A DNA stretch of 64,000 nucleotides from an uncultured Sphingobacteriales bacterium (GTDB lineage Bacteria; Bacteroidota; Bacteroidia; Chitinophagales; Chitinophagaceae): contig CALMQS010000097.1 in the NCBI GenBank assembly GCA_937871285.1, forward strand, positions 62,001 to 126,000, given 5' to 3'. This document shows, piece after piece, positions 44,915-53,884 of this stretch. How positions within the stretch are numbered: position 1 is the first letter of the stretch; every line of letters begins with the position of its first letter. Position numbers and translations under genes: made by a program. The notes beneath the pieces are model-generated. The model saw only the letters and a program-made list of their open reading frames with translations. It ran no database searches and had not been told where the DNA came from.

Positions 44915-45958
44915 TCAATACTTTTTTTCGAAACCCGCTGCATAATTATTTATTTCAGCATCCGTTAAATAATTACCCGAGCTGATAATGATCCGGTATC
45001 TGAACGTTAAAGATTTTCCTTTAGACATTGAGTAGTTTAACGACTGCCTGCCTTCGGTAAAATCCTTCACTCCAAGCGGATTGGCGGAAAACAAACCGTA
45101 GCCACGCGCATGCCAGTAGGTGGGATAAGTTAGATTTTTGGGATGGTCGCAAATAACCAGTGAAATTTTCTCGGATCCAAGATGGCCGAACAGGTTCATC
45201 CACTTTGCGCGCGTACTCCAAACGTCGCTTCCTGTTACGCCTTCACTACTTCTATAATCCCCTGTGGGGTCTCCTTCAACCGGATTGTCCTTTTCTTTTT
45301 CAGAAGGTAATTCTAACTGTCTGGCCACACGAACCGCAAACATCCCTTCTTCTGTATCGTTAAATACCACCACACTGGTGTCCGCGGTTAAGATTGTAAT
45401 CCGGTCAATAATCCGGGTAGATCCGTCGGCAATGAAGTGGTATTCCGTTTTTTCGCTTAAAAGTTTATTTCCGAAAGGCGAAAGCCAGCTTTCCTCTGTT
45501 CTCAGGATGCCTTCTTTCTTACCGGAGATAATTTTCTTAATCTTCATATGCTTAATCGCTCCGTTGTGAACTTTCCTCAGCTTCTCAGGAACTGCATGGG
45601 AGTTATTCCAGAAATCATAGGTATTTACATCCCCATAATTAAGCCACATACCGATATGATGCGGATGATCACGACGCTCACCTGGTCTTGGGCTTATGGG
45701 CCATCCCCGCGTTACAGCCGTTCCCGATGCAGTTAAAACAGGATAGAGCACCTGCTTTACTAAGCTGTCATGATAACAGTAAGATGTAAATAGCCTGCCG
45801 TCTATCATAACATCAACCTTCTGGTCGGATTTACGATTAATAATGTTGACTTGCCGGCTGCTACTATTCGCTTTACTATTTCTGCCTTGCGCCGGTAAAA
45901 GAGAGGGCAAACAAAATATAGCGGCAAACAAAATGAGGTTGATCAATTTCATGTTCAT
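44915..45958 (-). CDS. PmoA-like (DUF6807) secreted protein 2
   Basis: About 347 residues. A signal peptide (LINLILFAAIFCLPSLLPAQG) precedes the DUF6807 domain: 'LTASGTAVTRGWPISPRPGERRDHPHHIGMWLNYGDVNTYDFWNNS', 'SVVVFNDTEEGMFAVRVARQLELPSEK' and 'PTYWHARGYGLFSANPLGVKDFTEG'. It is paralogous to the protein at 42190. I start at ATG 45958 (ATG 45952 is also possible); the frame extends further to 45991 but the signal peptide begins here. It lies between the PQQ gene (123 bp upstream) and the Gfo/Idh gene, in the LacI-controlled cluster. Confidence 0.85.
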   Translation of the reverse strand: MNMKLINLILFAAIFCLPSLLPAQGRNSKANSSSRQVNIINRKSDQKVDVMIDGRLFTSYCYHDSLVKQVLYPVLTASGTAVTRGWPISPRPGERRDHPHHIGMWLNYGDVNTYDFWNNSHAVPEKLRKVHNGAIKHMKIKKIISGKKEGILRTEESWLSPFGNKLLSEKTEYHFIADGSTRIIDRITILTADTSVVVFNDTEEGMFAVRVARQLELPSEKEKDNPVEGDPTGDYRSSEGVTGSDVWSTRAKWMNLFGHLGSEKISLVICDHPKNLTYPTYWHARGYGLFSANPLGVKDFTEGRQSLNYSMSKGKSLTFRYRIIISSGNYLTDAEINNYAAGFEKKY

Positions 45959-46081
45959 ATTCTTATATGATTTTTTATGACGATGATTCAATTAATGTTA
46001 CTACATGTTAAACTTAAAAAGTGGGGCCAATACCAGCATTTAAAGCGCTTTGGGGAATCCTCCGCAGCAGAACCCCGCCTG

Positions 46082-48175
46082 TTAATCCGGAAGGGCAAAG
46101 GCAACATAACTATCCCCTTTTTTTGTATCGTTCTTGCCCCCTCCGCCTGCTGCTATCACCACATATTGTTTGCCGTTAACTTCATAGGTACTGGGTGTAG
46201 CGTATCCGCCGGCAGGTAATTTTGTTTCCCATAATATGTTGCCTGTATGCTTGTCTATAGCGCGAAATTTTTCATCCTTTGTTGCCCCCACAAATATGAC
46301 ACCACCTGCTGTTACAATGGTACCTCCAAAGTTTTGCGTGCCGGTAGGCGGAATTCCTCTTTTCGTTAGCTCCTCGTATTCACCAAGCGGTATTTGCCAG
46401 GATATTTCCCCCAAATTCAGATTGATTGCGCTAAGGGTTCCCCATGGCGGTTTTACCGCCGGATAACCTTCCCGGTCCAGAAATTGTCCATGCCCGGAGT
46501 GGGCATAACGAAATGTCTTACCCGGGTTGCCCGGCTGTTTCCCTTCCGCCGCAATGATTTTGCCATTTTGTTCCTGAAACAGGTAACCTACTATCGCATC
46601 CGTTTGTTCTTTAGAAAGATTAGGGAAAGCAGGCATCTGGCCTTTTCCATTTTTTATCCGATCCAATACATCCGAAGCAGTCATTTTTTTTCCAATATAT
46701 AGCAGCGATGGAAAAGGGTCCTGACCTTTCCTGTCAAAACCATGACAAGTAGCACAATTCAGTTGATAAAGGCTGACGCCTAATTTATTGCCTTGGTCTG
46801 CTTCTACTTTTTTTAAAGCGGTGATATTCGGTATTTCATTCGCGTTAACATACAGGATGCCTGTTTGAGGATCGAATGAACCGCCATTCCATTCCGCACC
46901 ACCTCTGAAACCAGGAAATACCAACGATCCCTGTTCACTGGAAGGTGTAAAAATGCCTTCATTTCTTATATGCTTCAAACGCTCAATCACGTAAGCCCTG
47001 GCTTCAGCTGACATATCCGGGATATCATCTTCCGTATATTTTTGCCGGACAAACGGGGCTGGTTTCAAAGGGAATGGCTGAGTGGGCCAACTCTCCTCTC
47101 CCTCGATATCCGACACCGGTACTTTTCGCTCTTCTACATCAAACAAAGGCTTGCCGGTATCGCGATCAAAAACAAATACATTCCCGGTTTTGGTTATCTG
47201 CGCTACAGCATCAATCTTCTTTCCACCATGGCTCACTGCTACAAGCACCGGGGGGGCTGGAAGATCATAATCCAGCAAATCATGATGAACAACCTGGTAG
47301 TGCCAGACCCTTTCACCGCTCGCTGCTTTCAGGGCTATTACCGAGTTGGCAAACAAGTTCTGCCCTTTACGACCGCCGCCAAAAAAGTCGGGAGCGCAGG
47401 AGCCCGTTCCAAAAAAAACCATTCCGCGTTTTTCATCCAAACTCAAACCCGACCAGGTATTGGCACCTCCTACATTTTTCCAGGCGTCCTTTTCCCATGT
47501 GTCGTATCCAAATTCTCCGGGTTGTGGTATGGTGTGGAAAACCCAGGCTTCTTTACCCGTTAGCACATTAAATGCCCTCACATGACCCGGTGCAGCGCCT
47601 TCCGCCTCGGTTGTTCGGGAACCCAGGATCAGTAAATCATTAAAAATAATTCCGGGTGAAGTAACCGTAACGAACAGTTCACCTGGATCGCAGTCCAAAC
47701 CTTCTCTCAGGTCAACAGTTCCCTCCTTACCAAAAGTTGGGATGAGCTGCCCGGTTTGAGCATTTAAGGCATATAAATTATGCCCGGCGGTAAAAAGGAT
47801 CCGCTTATCTTTTCCGTGTTGCCAGTAAGTTACGCCCCTGTTTACATCATAAGCATGCCCTTCTTTAAAAGGATCGAATTGCCACAGCATCTTACCGTTA
47901 GAGGCTTCAAGGGCAATTACTTTTAATGCAGGTGAGGTAACATACATTATTCCATCTACAATAATAGGATTGCATTGAATGGCGGCTCCTGTATCGCCGG
48001 TATTGTAAGTCCAGGCAACCTTCAGGTCTCTGACATTATTGATATTGATCTGATCCAGTGGCGAATAACAATTGCTTTCAGCGTTCCCCCTCGATACCTG
48101 CCACCCGGTATCCTGTTGCCGGCAGGAGAACAACGATATAATAAGAACAGGAATACGGAATAATCTACATTTCAT
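46082..48175 (-). CDS. PQQ-dependent dehydrogenase with inserted cytochrome c domain
   Basis: About 697 residues. It is a lipoprotein (signal FRIPVLIISLFSC). A beta-propeller of PQQ-binding repeats follows ('SPLDQININNVRDLKVAWTYNTGDTGAAIQCNPIIVDG', 'GGANTWSGLSLDEKRGMVFFGTGS'). A c-type cytochrome domain with a CATCH heme motif is inserted at about residues 510-590. The last propeller blade ends in 'GKQYVVIAAGGGGKN'. It is predicted to oxidise a sugar or alcohol outside the cell and pass electrons to the heme. The PQQ biosynthesis genes are not in the window. I start at ATG 48175 before the signal sequence. The LacI operator lies 113-126 bp upstream. Confidence 0.87.
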   Translation of the reverse strand: MKCRLFRIPVLIISLFSCRQQDTGWQVSRGNAESNCYSPLDQININNVRDLKVAWTYNTGDTGAAIQCNPIIVDGIMYVTSPALKVIALEASNGKMLWQFDPFKEGHAYDVNRGVTYWQHGKDKRILFTAGHNLYALNAQTGQLIPTFGKEGTVDLREGLDCDPGELFVTVTSPGIIFNDLLILGSRTTEAEGAAPGHVRAFNVLTGKEAWVFHTIPQPGEFGYDTWEKDAWKNVGGANTWSGLSLDEKRGMVFFGTGSCAPDFFGGGRKGQNLFANSVIALKAASGERVWHYQVVHHDLLDYDLPAPPVLVAVSHGGKKIDAVAQITKTGNVFVFDRDTGKPLFDVEERKVPVSDIEGEESWPTQPFPLKPAPFVRQKYTEDDIPDMSAEARAYVIERLKHIRNEGIFTPSSEQGSLVFPGFRGGAEWNGGSFDPQTGILYVNANEIPNITALKKVEADQGNKLGVSLYQLNCATCHGFDRKGQDPFPSLLYIGKKMTASDVLDRIKNGKGQMPAFPNLSKEQTDAIVGYLFQEQNGKIIAAEGKQPGNPGKTFRYAHSGHGQFLDREGYPAVKPPWGTLSAINLNLGEISWQIPLGEYEELTKRGIPPTGTQNFGGTIVTAGGVIFVGATKDEKFRAIDKHTGNILWETKLPAGGYATPSTYEVNGKQYVVIAAGGGGKNDTKKGDSYVAFALPD

Positions 48176-48214
48176 TTTTATGGTTTGATCCAAAGCAGAA
48201 TAAGCTGTGCCTGT

Positions 48215-48228
48215 CAAAAGCGTTTCCA
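48215..48228. promoter_or_regulatory. Weak LacI-type site of the PQQ promoter
   Basis: CAAAAGCGTTTCCA shares 11 of 14 positions with TGAAAGCGTTTACA. It lies downstream of the -7 box, 73 bp centre to centre from the strong site, as in the lacI promoter (77 bp). Confidence 0.4.
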
Positions 48229-48246
48229 CTTTAAATGTGTATGATG

Positions 48247-48254
48247 CGAATGTA
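48247..48254 (-). promoter_or_regulatory. -7-like box for the PQQ gene
   Basis: TACATTCG on the minus strand has one mismatch to TAnnTTTG, 34 bp from the strong operator, the same distance as at the other two promoters. Confidence 0.35.
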
Positions 48255-48287
48255 GGAAGGTTACCAGAACCACAGTCTATTCTACTA

Positions 48288-48301
48288 TGAAAGCGTTTAC
48301 A
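48288..48301. promoter_or_regulatory. LacI operator of the PQQ promoter
   Basis: TGAAAGCGTTTACA, identical to the sites at 35899 and 44808. Confidence 0.65.
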
Positions 48302-48555
48302 TATTCCTGTTATGAAATGCTTTTTGATTACTGTTAAAATCAAAGCGAACGAAACGTGTTGGAATGGGCTAAATAATATATGATGTGTGGAGCGCTATGC
48401 GCTTTGGAGACATAAGTCTCCGGACTTCGCACAACAGCGAGTTTGAATAAGTTGTTCCGGGCTGTACTCTTCTGCTATAAACCCGATATTGAGGACAAAC
48501 CAACACCCTTGTGTACTACAAAACGATTGAAGCCCTTATGCGCGAGCTATATGAT

Positions 48556-48595
48556 TTTTTACTGTACCCCTCTACGAGTTACCGTGCTGTAAAAA
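48556..48595 (-). terminator. Possible terminator after metH part 2
   Basis: TTTTTAC...GTAAAAA inverted repeat (7 bp plus weaker extension) just past the end of the methionine synthase gene. The loop is long, so it is tentative. Confidence 0.35.
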
Positions 48596-48609
48596 TCTTC
48601 ATAGCCTCA

Positions 48610-51285
48610 TCATTCCAGCACAGGTCTCAGCCACCGTTGCATTTCTTCTTCACCGGAGCCGCTTCGTTTTACATAATCATCAAACTGATCCTGCTGAATT
48701 TTGCCCACGCCAAAATACTGGCTTTGCGGGTGACTGAAATACCAGCCGCATACCGATGAAGCGGGGTACATGGCTAATGATTCTGTGAGGTGGATGCCTG
48801 TTGCCTCCTCGCCACCCAGCAGGTTGAACAGCTTATATTTTTCTAAGTGATCGGGACAGGCAGGATAACCCGGCGCCGGCCGTATACCCTGGTATTTTTC
48901 TTTGATCAGGTCTTCATTAGTTAACGCTTCTTCTTTTACATATCCCCAGAACTCTTTTCTTGTGCGCTGGTGCAAACATTCCGCAAAAGCTTCTACAAGA
49001 CGGTCGCACAAGGCCTGCAGGGTTATTTTATTATAGTCATCGTGCTCGGCTTCAAACTTTTTAATATGGGGCTCTATTCCCTTTATGGTAACGGAAAAGG
49101 CGCCTAAGTAGTCCTGCACACCGGTAGTTTGCGGGGCAATAAAATCCGCCAGGGAGAGGTTGGGTTGCCCGGGGGCCTTTTTGATTTGCTGGCGCAGGGA
49201 TTCTAATCTTATTGCCAACGCACCGTTCTTTACTTCAATGGTATCCGGCGCAGTGGTATTGGCCTGCCAGAAGCCGACAACGCCATGAGCGGTGACCCAC
49301 TTTTCGGCAATGATCTGGTCCAGCAGGGCATTTGCATCGTTGTACAGCTTGGTGGCTTCCACGCCTACTTTTTCATCGGTTAATATTTGCGGGAAATTAC
49401 CATGCAGCTCCCATGCTATAAAAAATGGTTTCCAGTCTATATACTGCCGTATTTCTTTAAGATCATACTCCTCAAATATTTTGGTGCCTGTAAAAGCCGG
49501 CACGGGAGCAGCATAATTTTCCCAATCAACCTTTACTTTATTGGCCTGCGCGGCTTCATAGGAAATATACTGTTTAACCGGCTTCTTATTTTCGAAATCA
49601 GTTTTGAGCTTCTGGTATTCGGCATGAATGCCTTTGAGAAAACCTTCTTTTTGCTCATTCAACAATGCGCCCGCCACCGTTACACTCCTGCTGGCATCGA
49701 GCACATGTACCACCCCGTGATCATACTGGGGGGCTATTTTAACGGCGGTATGCATACGCGAAGTGGTAGCGCCACCAATCAGTAAAGGCAGGTTCATGCC
49801 CCGCCGTTTCATTTCATGCGCCACATGCACCATTTCATCGAGCGATGGCGTTATCAACCCGCTTACGCCCACCATGGCGGCTCCACATTTCACTGCTTCA
49901 TCTAAAATTTTATCTGTAGGCACCATCACACCCAGGTCTTTTATATTATAGCCATTGCAGCCCAAAACCACACCTACTATATTTTTACCTATATCATGCA
50001 CATCTCCCTTAACTGTAGCCAGCAAAATAGTTGGCGCATCGGATACTTCAGATTTTGCGGCTTCTATATAAGGGGTAAGAATGGCAACCGATTTTTTCAT
50101 CACCCTTGCAGATTTTACTACCTGCGGCAAAAACATTTTTCCTGCACCGAATAAATCGCCCACCACGTTCATCCCATCCATCAACGGACCTTCAATAACA
50201 TCTAAAGGACGGGGATACTTCAGGCGTGCTTCTTCGGTATCAATATCAATAAAATCGGTTATGCCATTTACCAGCGAATGTGTAAGCCGTTCCTCAACAG
50301 AACTATTGCGCCACGCGTTATCTTTAACCACTTCTTTTCCCTTTGCCTTTACCGTTTCGGCAAAAGCGATCAGCTTTTCAGTTGCTTCATTGTTATCATT
50401 GTTCCTGTTCAATATCACATCTTCGCATAACTGACGCAAATGAGGATCTATTTCATCGTACACTACCAACTGGCCGGCATTTACAATGCCCATATCCATA
50501 CCGGCTTTAATGGCATGATATAAAAAAACGGAATGCATGGCTTCCCGTACATGGTCATTGCCACGAAAAGAAAAGGATACATTGCTTACGCCCCCGCTTA
50601 TCCTGGTGAGGGGCATCAGGCGTTTTATTTCTTTTATAGCCTCAATAAAATCAACCGCATAGTTATTGTGCTCTTCAATGCCGGTGGCGATGGCAAAAAT
50701 ATTAGGATCGAAAATGATGTCCTGCGGATCATATCCTACTTTTTGTGTAAGAATTTTATACGCTTTATGACTTATCTCTATTTTTCTTTCTTTGGTATCG
50801 GCCTGCCCCTGTTCATCAAAGGCCATTACAATAACGGCAGCGCCAAACATCTTGCATATTTCCGCCTGGTGGATAAACTTCTCTTCTCCTTCCTTCATAG
50901 AGATGGAGTTAACGATACACTTGCCCTGTACACATTTTAAACCCGCCTCAATGATCTCAAATTTGGAAGAGTCAATCATGATGGGGATCCTGGCGATATC
51001 CGGTTCGCTTTGCAGCAGGTTAAGGAAGGTAGTCATAGCCGTTACACCTTCCAGCATGGCGTCATCCATGTTTACGTCTAATACCTGTGCGCCGTTTTCT
51101 ACCTGCTGCCGGGCAACGCTTAACGCTTCTTCATACTTACCATCCCGCACCAAACGGGCGAATTTTTTTGAGCCGGTAACATTGGTACGCTCACCCACAT
51201 TAACAAAATTGGTTTCAGGACGAACCACTAATGGTTCGAGACCCGATAAACGGAGGTATGGTTTTATAACTACAGGTTCAGACAT
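48610..51285 (-). CDS. metH: Methionine synthase, pterin/B12/activation part (MetH C-terminal)
   Basis: 891 residues. Domains in order: a folate-binding pterin domain ('[19 protein letters not shown]', '[11 protein letters not shown]', 'IMIDSSKFE', '[16 protein letters not shown]'), the B12 domain with cap helices and '[19 protein letters not shown]' (DxHxxG cobalamin ligand His, around residue 430), and a C-terminal SAM-dependent reactivation domain ('[13 protein letters not shown]', '[17 protein letters not shown]', '[24 protein letters not shown]'). The homocysteine-binding N-terminal domain is absent here and encoded by the separate gene at 51955; together they make one cobalamin-dependent MetH. 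Split metH is common in Bacteroidota. Confidence 0.95.
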   Translation of the reverse strand: MSEPVVIKPYLRLSGLEPLVVRPETNFVNVGERTNVTGSKKFARLVRDGKYEEALSVARQQVENGAQVLDVNMDDAMLEGVTAMTTFLNLLQSEPDIARIPIMIDSSKFEIIEAGLKCVQGKCIVNSISMKEGEEKFIHQAEICKMFGAAVIVMAFDEQGQADTKERKIEISHKAYKILTQKVGYDPQDIIFDPNIFAIATGIEEHNNYAVDFIEAIKEIKRLMPLTRISGGVSNVSFSFRGNDHVREAMHSVFLYHAIKAGMDMGIVNAGQLVVYDEIDPHLRQLCEDVILNRNNDNNEATEKLIAFAETVKAKGKEVVKDNAWRNSSVEERLTHSLVNGITDFIDIDTEEARLKYPRPLDVIEGPLMDGMNVVGDLFGAGKMFLPQVVKSARVMKKSVAILTPYIEAAKSEVSDAPTILLATVKGDVHDIGKNIVGVVLGCNGYNIKDLGVMVPTDKILDEAVKCGAAMVGVSGLITPSLDEMVHVAHEMKRRGMNLPLLIGGATTSRMHTAVKIAPQYDHGVVHVLDASRSVTVAGALLNEQKEGFLKGIHAEYQKLKTDFENKKPVKQYISYEAAQANKVKVDWENYAAPVPAFTGTKIFEEYDLKEIRQYIDWKPFFIAWELHGNFPQILTDEKVGVEATKLYNDANALLDQIIAEKWVTAHGVVGFWQANTTAPDTIEVKNGALAIRLESLRQQIKKAPGQPNLSLADFIAPQTTGVQDYLGAFSVTIKGIEPHIKKFEAEHDDYNKITLQALCDRLVEAFAECLHQRTRKEFWGYVKEEALTNEDLIKEKYQGIRPAPGYPACPDHLEKYKLFNLLGGEEATGIHLTESLAMYPASSVCGWYFSHPQSQYFGVGKIQQDQFDDYVKRSGSGEEEMQRWLRPVLE

Positions 51286-51296
51286 AATTGTTTGTT

Positions 51297-51345
51297 TTAG
51301 CTGTCGGCTGTCAGCTTTGAGCTATCAGCCATAAAACAGTTAGTA
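51297..51345. repeat. Degenerate word repeat between metH part 2 and the ORF6N gene
   Basis: AGCTGTCGGCTGTCAGC then TTTGAGCTATCAGCC, imperfect copies of a GCTGTCAGC word, with a related GGTCAGC near 51927. Confidence 0.35.
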
Positions 51346-51357
51346 TTCTGCTTTCAT

Positions 51358-51894
51358 TCATTTTTTACCGGGAATTTTAAACCCGATCGGCTGTCTCGGC
51401 TTTTCTTCCTTTACCAGTAAATTTTTCAACACTTTAAAAATAGCCTGCACTTCATCGTCTTTCTTGGCCAGCGATTGTTCTATCTTTTCAATTTTTAACC
51501 AAAGCTCTTTGTTGTCCAATATGAGTTGCCGCATCCTTGTATAAACCCTCACTATCCGTATGTTCACCTGAATAGCCTGCTCAGACCTCAGGACGGATGA
51601 AAGCATTGCTACACCATGCTCCGTAAATGCATAAGGCATTTTGCGGGTTCCGCCCCAACTTGATATCACAAATTGTGATATCAAGTTTTTAAATTCATCT
51701 TCCGTCAACTGAAACATAAAATCATACGGAAAACGTGCAAGATTCCTTTGGACCGCCTGGTTTAACACTCTCGTTTCAACTCCGTACATTTCTGCTAAAT
51801 CTTTATCCAACATAACCTTCACCCCTCTAACAACATAAATTTTCTCTACGATTTCATCGGTTGTTACCTCCGGTAACTGATTTTGTGCTTTCAT
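51358..51894 (-). CDS. ORF6N domain-containing protein
   Basis: 178 residues. An ORF6N domain is at the N-terminus ('DEIVEKIYVVRGVKVMLDKDLAEMYGVETRVLNQAVQRNLARFPYDFMFQLTEDEF'), with the usual 'SSWGGTRKMPYAFTEHGVAMLSSVLRS' continuation and a C-terminal helical segment. These domains are found in phage anti-repressors and in chromosomal copies across Bacteroidota, and presumably bind DNA. Here it lies between the two methionine synthase genes on the same strand, an odd insertion with no evident metabolic link and no other phage gene nearby. Confidence 0.9.
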   Translation of the reverse strand: MKAQNQLPEVTTDEIVEKIYVVRGVKVMLDKDLAEMYGVETRVLNQAVQRNLARFPYDFMFQLTEDEFKNLISQFVISSWGGTRKMPYAFTEHGVAMLSSVLRSEQAIQVNIRIVRVYTRMRQLILDNKELWLKIEKIEQSLAKKDDEVQAIFKVLKNLLVKEEKPRQPIGFKIPGKK

Positions 51895-51954
51895 ATGTGC
51901 AATTTTTGGTTAGCGCTTTAATGCTGGTCAGCTTTCAGCGGTAAGCATTTAGCT

Positions 51955-52971
51955 TCAAATTGCCGCACTTTCAAATTCCTTCTCCACCTCCGGTAACACC
52001 CTCGGTTTTATCTCTTTTACATTATCCGCTATATGCTTAATATGATCGGGTGTTGTACCGCAGCAGCCACCTACTATGTTCACAAACCCATTCTCCGCCC
52101 ATTCTTCCAGAAAATGCGCCGTTTCATGCGGCGCTTCATCATATTCGCCCATAGTATTGGGCAGCCCGGCATTGGGATAGGCAGATACGTAGCAGGAGGC
52201 TATATGCGATAATTCTTCAATATGCGGCCGCATTTCCTTTGCGCCTAAGGCACAGTTCAGGCCTATGCTTAAAGGCCGGGCATGCATTACTGAAGTATAA
52301 AAAGCTTCCAGGGTTTGCCCGCTCAGGGTACGGCCCGAAGCATCCGTAATAGTGCCGCTGATCATGATTTCCGCAGGCTTCAATTGAGGATGATCGTGAT
52401 AAAATTGCTTTATAGCATAAATGGCCGCCTTGGCGTTGAGGGTATCAAAAATGGTTTCAACTAATAATATATCAACGCCTCCATCGGCCAAACCTTTTAC
52501 CTGTTCATAATATGCGGCTACTACCTGGTCAAACGTTACCGCCCTGAAACCGGGGTTATTTACATCGGGAGAAAGGCTGAGCGTTTTATTTAAAGGACCT
52601 ATAGCGCCAGCAACCCATGCCTGTTTACCCGATTGTTGTATTGCTTCCTTTGCACACCGGGCGGCAGCTACATTTAACTCATAGGCCAGCGACTGCATAT
52701 CGTAATCGGCCTGGGCTATTGCCGTGCTGCTGAAAGTATTGGTTTCAATAATATCTGCCCCGGCGACTAAGTATTGCTTATGAATTTCGGTAATGATCTG
52801 CGGCTGGGTGATGCTCAGGAGATCATTATTACCCTTTACATCGGAAGGCCAGTCTTTAAAACGTTCGCCGCGGTAATCGGCCTCGGTGAGTTTATACTGC
52901 TGTATCATGGTGCCCATGGCGCCATCTATTACCAGGATACGTTCTTTTAATATGTCGCGAATACTTTTCAT
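51955..52971 (-). CDS. metH: Methionine synthase, homocysteine-binding part (MetH N-terminal)
   Basis: 338 residues forming the homocysteine methyltransferase domain: '[25 protein letters not shown]', '[19 protein letters not shown]', '[19 protein letters not shown]', the Zn ligands in '[12 protein letters not shown]' and '[18 protein letters not shown]' (residues 301-306). It transfers the methyl group from cobalamin to homocysteine with the larger part at 48610. The leader of about 210 nt upstream has its own -7 box and a Met/Cys-rich small ORF whose stop is 16 nt before this ATG. An AAGGGA sequence before the ATG looks like a ribosome-binding site. Confidence 0.94.
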   Translation of the reverse strand: MKSIRDILKERILVIDGAMGTMIQQYKLTEADYRGERFKDWPSDVKGNNDLLSITQPQIITEIHKQYLVAGADIIETNTFSSTAIAQADYDMQSLAYELNVAAARCAKEAIQQSGKQAWVAGAIGPLNKTLSLSPDVNNPGFRAVTFDQVVAAYYEQVKGLADGGVDILLVETIFDTLNAKAAIYAIKQFYHDHPQLKPAEIMISGTITDASGRTLSGQTLEAFYTSVMHARPLSIGLNCALGAKEMRPHIEELSHIASCYVSAYPNAGLPNTMGEYDEAPHETAHFLEEWAENGFVNIVGGCCGTTPDHIKHIADNVKEIKPRVLPEVEKEFESAAI

Positions 52972-52987
52972 GCTTCCCTTATTTAAG

Positions 52988-53059
52988 TTATACGGTTTTA
53001 GAAAAAACCAGAAAGATGCAGCAGCCGGGCATCATCATACGCATGCTTAATGCCAGCAT
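52988..53059 (-). CDS. Met/Cys-rich leader ORF upstream of metH
   Basis: A small ORF in the metH leader, too short for routine gene finding. From ATG 53044 it encodes [18 protein letters not shown] and stops at TAA 52988-52990; an in-frame ATG at 53059 adds five residues (MLALS). Four of the first five codons are Met and two adjacent codons are Cys, which is striking next to a methionine synthase gene. Alternative pairings exist around it: GATGC/GCATC over the CC codons with a U-rich tail, versus GCAGC (53064-53068) with GCTGC. I infer translation-dependent attenuation; translation itself is not shown. Confidence 0.5.
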   Translation of the reverse strand: MLALSMRMMMPGCCIFLVFSKTV

Positions 53060-53190
53060 TGCCGCTGCCTTCAAAAATTACTGCTGAACTACAAAACGTT
53101 GGGAAACTTAATGCGGGGGTTTCTTAGCGTTTATTAGTTCTGTTTTTTAATCAGGCTGAACAATAAACAAATCTGCCTGCATACGCGGCG

Positions 53191-53198
53191 CAAAGGTA
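53191..53198 (-). promoter_or_regulatory. -7 box for the metH operon
   Basis: TACCTTTG on the minus strand, a perfect TAnnTTTG. It gives an mRNA leader of about 213 nt that contains the Met/Cys-rich small ORF. Confidence 0.5.
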
Positions 53199-53224
53199 CG
53201 ATAGTATATCGAAAATAAAAAGCA

Positions 53225-53842
53225 TCAGTGTGACACGTACTTTTCTACCGGCATCCGGTTTTGCAGGCTCCTGCCTAAGGTAAGCTCATCGGCATATTCC
53301 AGCTCACCGCCAAACGAGATGCCACGGGCAATGGTAGTAACCTTTACCTGGCAAGACTCAATTTTCTTCTGTATATAATAAATAGTGGTGTCGCCCTGGA
53401 TATTAGGACTAAGCGCAAAGATCACTTCTTCCACACCGCCGTTTTGTATGCGCTGCACAAGTGTTTCAATATGCAACTGGTCGGGACCAACACCATCCAA
53501 TGGTGAAATGATGCCGCCCAGCACATGGTACAAGCCATTGTATTGCTGCGTGCTTTCCACCGCAATTACATCGCGTATGGATTCTACCACGCAAATGGTT
53601 TCTTTTTTACGGGAAGGATTACCGCAGATATTACAGACATTGCTGTCGGAGATATTATGACAAACCGTACAAAACAGCACTTCCTTTTTCATCCTGTTAA
53701 TGGTATAGCTGAACCGCTGTACCTCTTCAGGACTTTGCTTAATCAGATGCAATACTAAGCGCAGCGCCGTTTTTTTACCAATACCGGGCAAACGGGCAAA
53801 TTCATTAACCGCATTTTCAAGTAAGGAAGAAGCAATTTGCAT
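53225..53842 (-). CDS. recR: Recombination mediator RecR
   Basis: 205 residues. Helix-hairpin-helix '[19 protein letters not shown]' at the N-terminus, a C4 zinc finger '[16 protein letters not shown]', a Toprim domain ('[29 protein letters not shown]', '[19 protein letters not shown]') and the C-terminal '[25 protein letters not shown]'. With RecF/RecO it loads RecA on gapped DNA. A perfect -7 box starts 4 nt upstream of the ATG. It is upstream of metH on the same strand. Confidence 0.96.
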   Translation of the reverse strand: MQIASSLLENAVNEFARLPGIGKKTALRLVLHLIKQSPEEVQRFSYTINRMKKEVLFCTVCHNISDSNVCNICGNPSRKKETICVVESIRDVIAVESTQQYNGLYHVLGGIISPLDGVGPDQLHIETLVQRIQNGGVEEVIFALSPNIQGDTTIYYIQKKIESCQVKVTTIARGISFGGELEYADELTLGRSLQNRMPVEKYVSH

Positions 53843-53846
53843 AGCG

Positions 53847-53854
53847 CAAAGATA
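53847..53854 (-). promoter_or_regulatory. -7 box abutting the recR start
   Basis: TATCTTTG on the minus strand, a perfect TAnnTTTG, 4 nt before the ATG, implying a leaderless or nearly leaderless mRNA. Confidence 0.5.
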
Positions 53855-53884
53855 TCAGGAAAAATTGACTGGGAAACAATGTTG

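Larger units (their letters stand above)
48176..48609. other. 434-bp intergenic region between PQQ gene and metH part 2
   Basis: From the PQQ gene outward it holds a weak second operator (48215-48228), a -7-like box (48247-48254) and the LacI operator (48288-48301). Two adjacent hairpins follow (AGCGC-TAT-GCGCT at 48391-48403 and GGAGAC-ATAA-GTCTCC at 48406-48421), then a hairpin near metH (48556-48595). No coding sequence seen. Confidence 0.6.

Noticed and set aside
48176..48343. N-terminal extension of the PQQ protein
   Set aside because: The frame upstream of ATG 48175 runs through the promoter box and LacI operator and lacks protein-like composition; the signal peptide begins at 48175.
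51955..52971. Frameshift splitting metH
   Set aside because: The two parts have complete, separate domain ends, lie 670 bp apart with an ORF6N gene between, and split metH is normal in this phylum.
52972..53200. SAM or cobalamin riboswitch in the metH leader
   Set aside because: I looked for the conserved cores of SAM-I and cobalamin riboswitches and saw none; the small ORF is a better explanation of the leader length.
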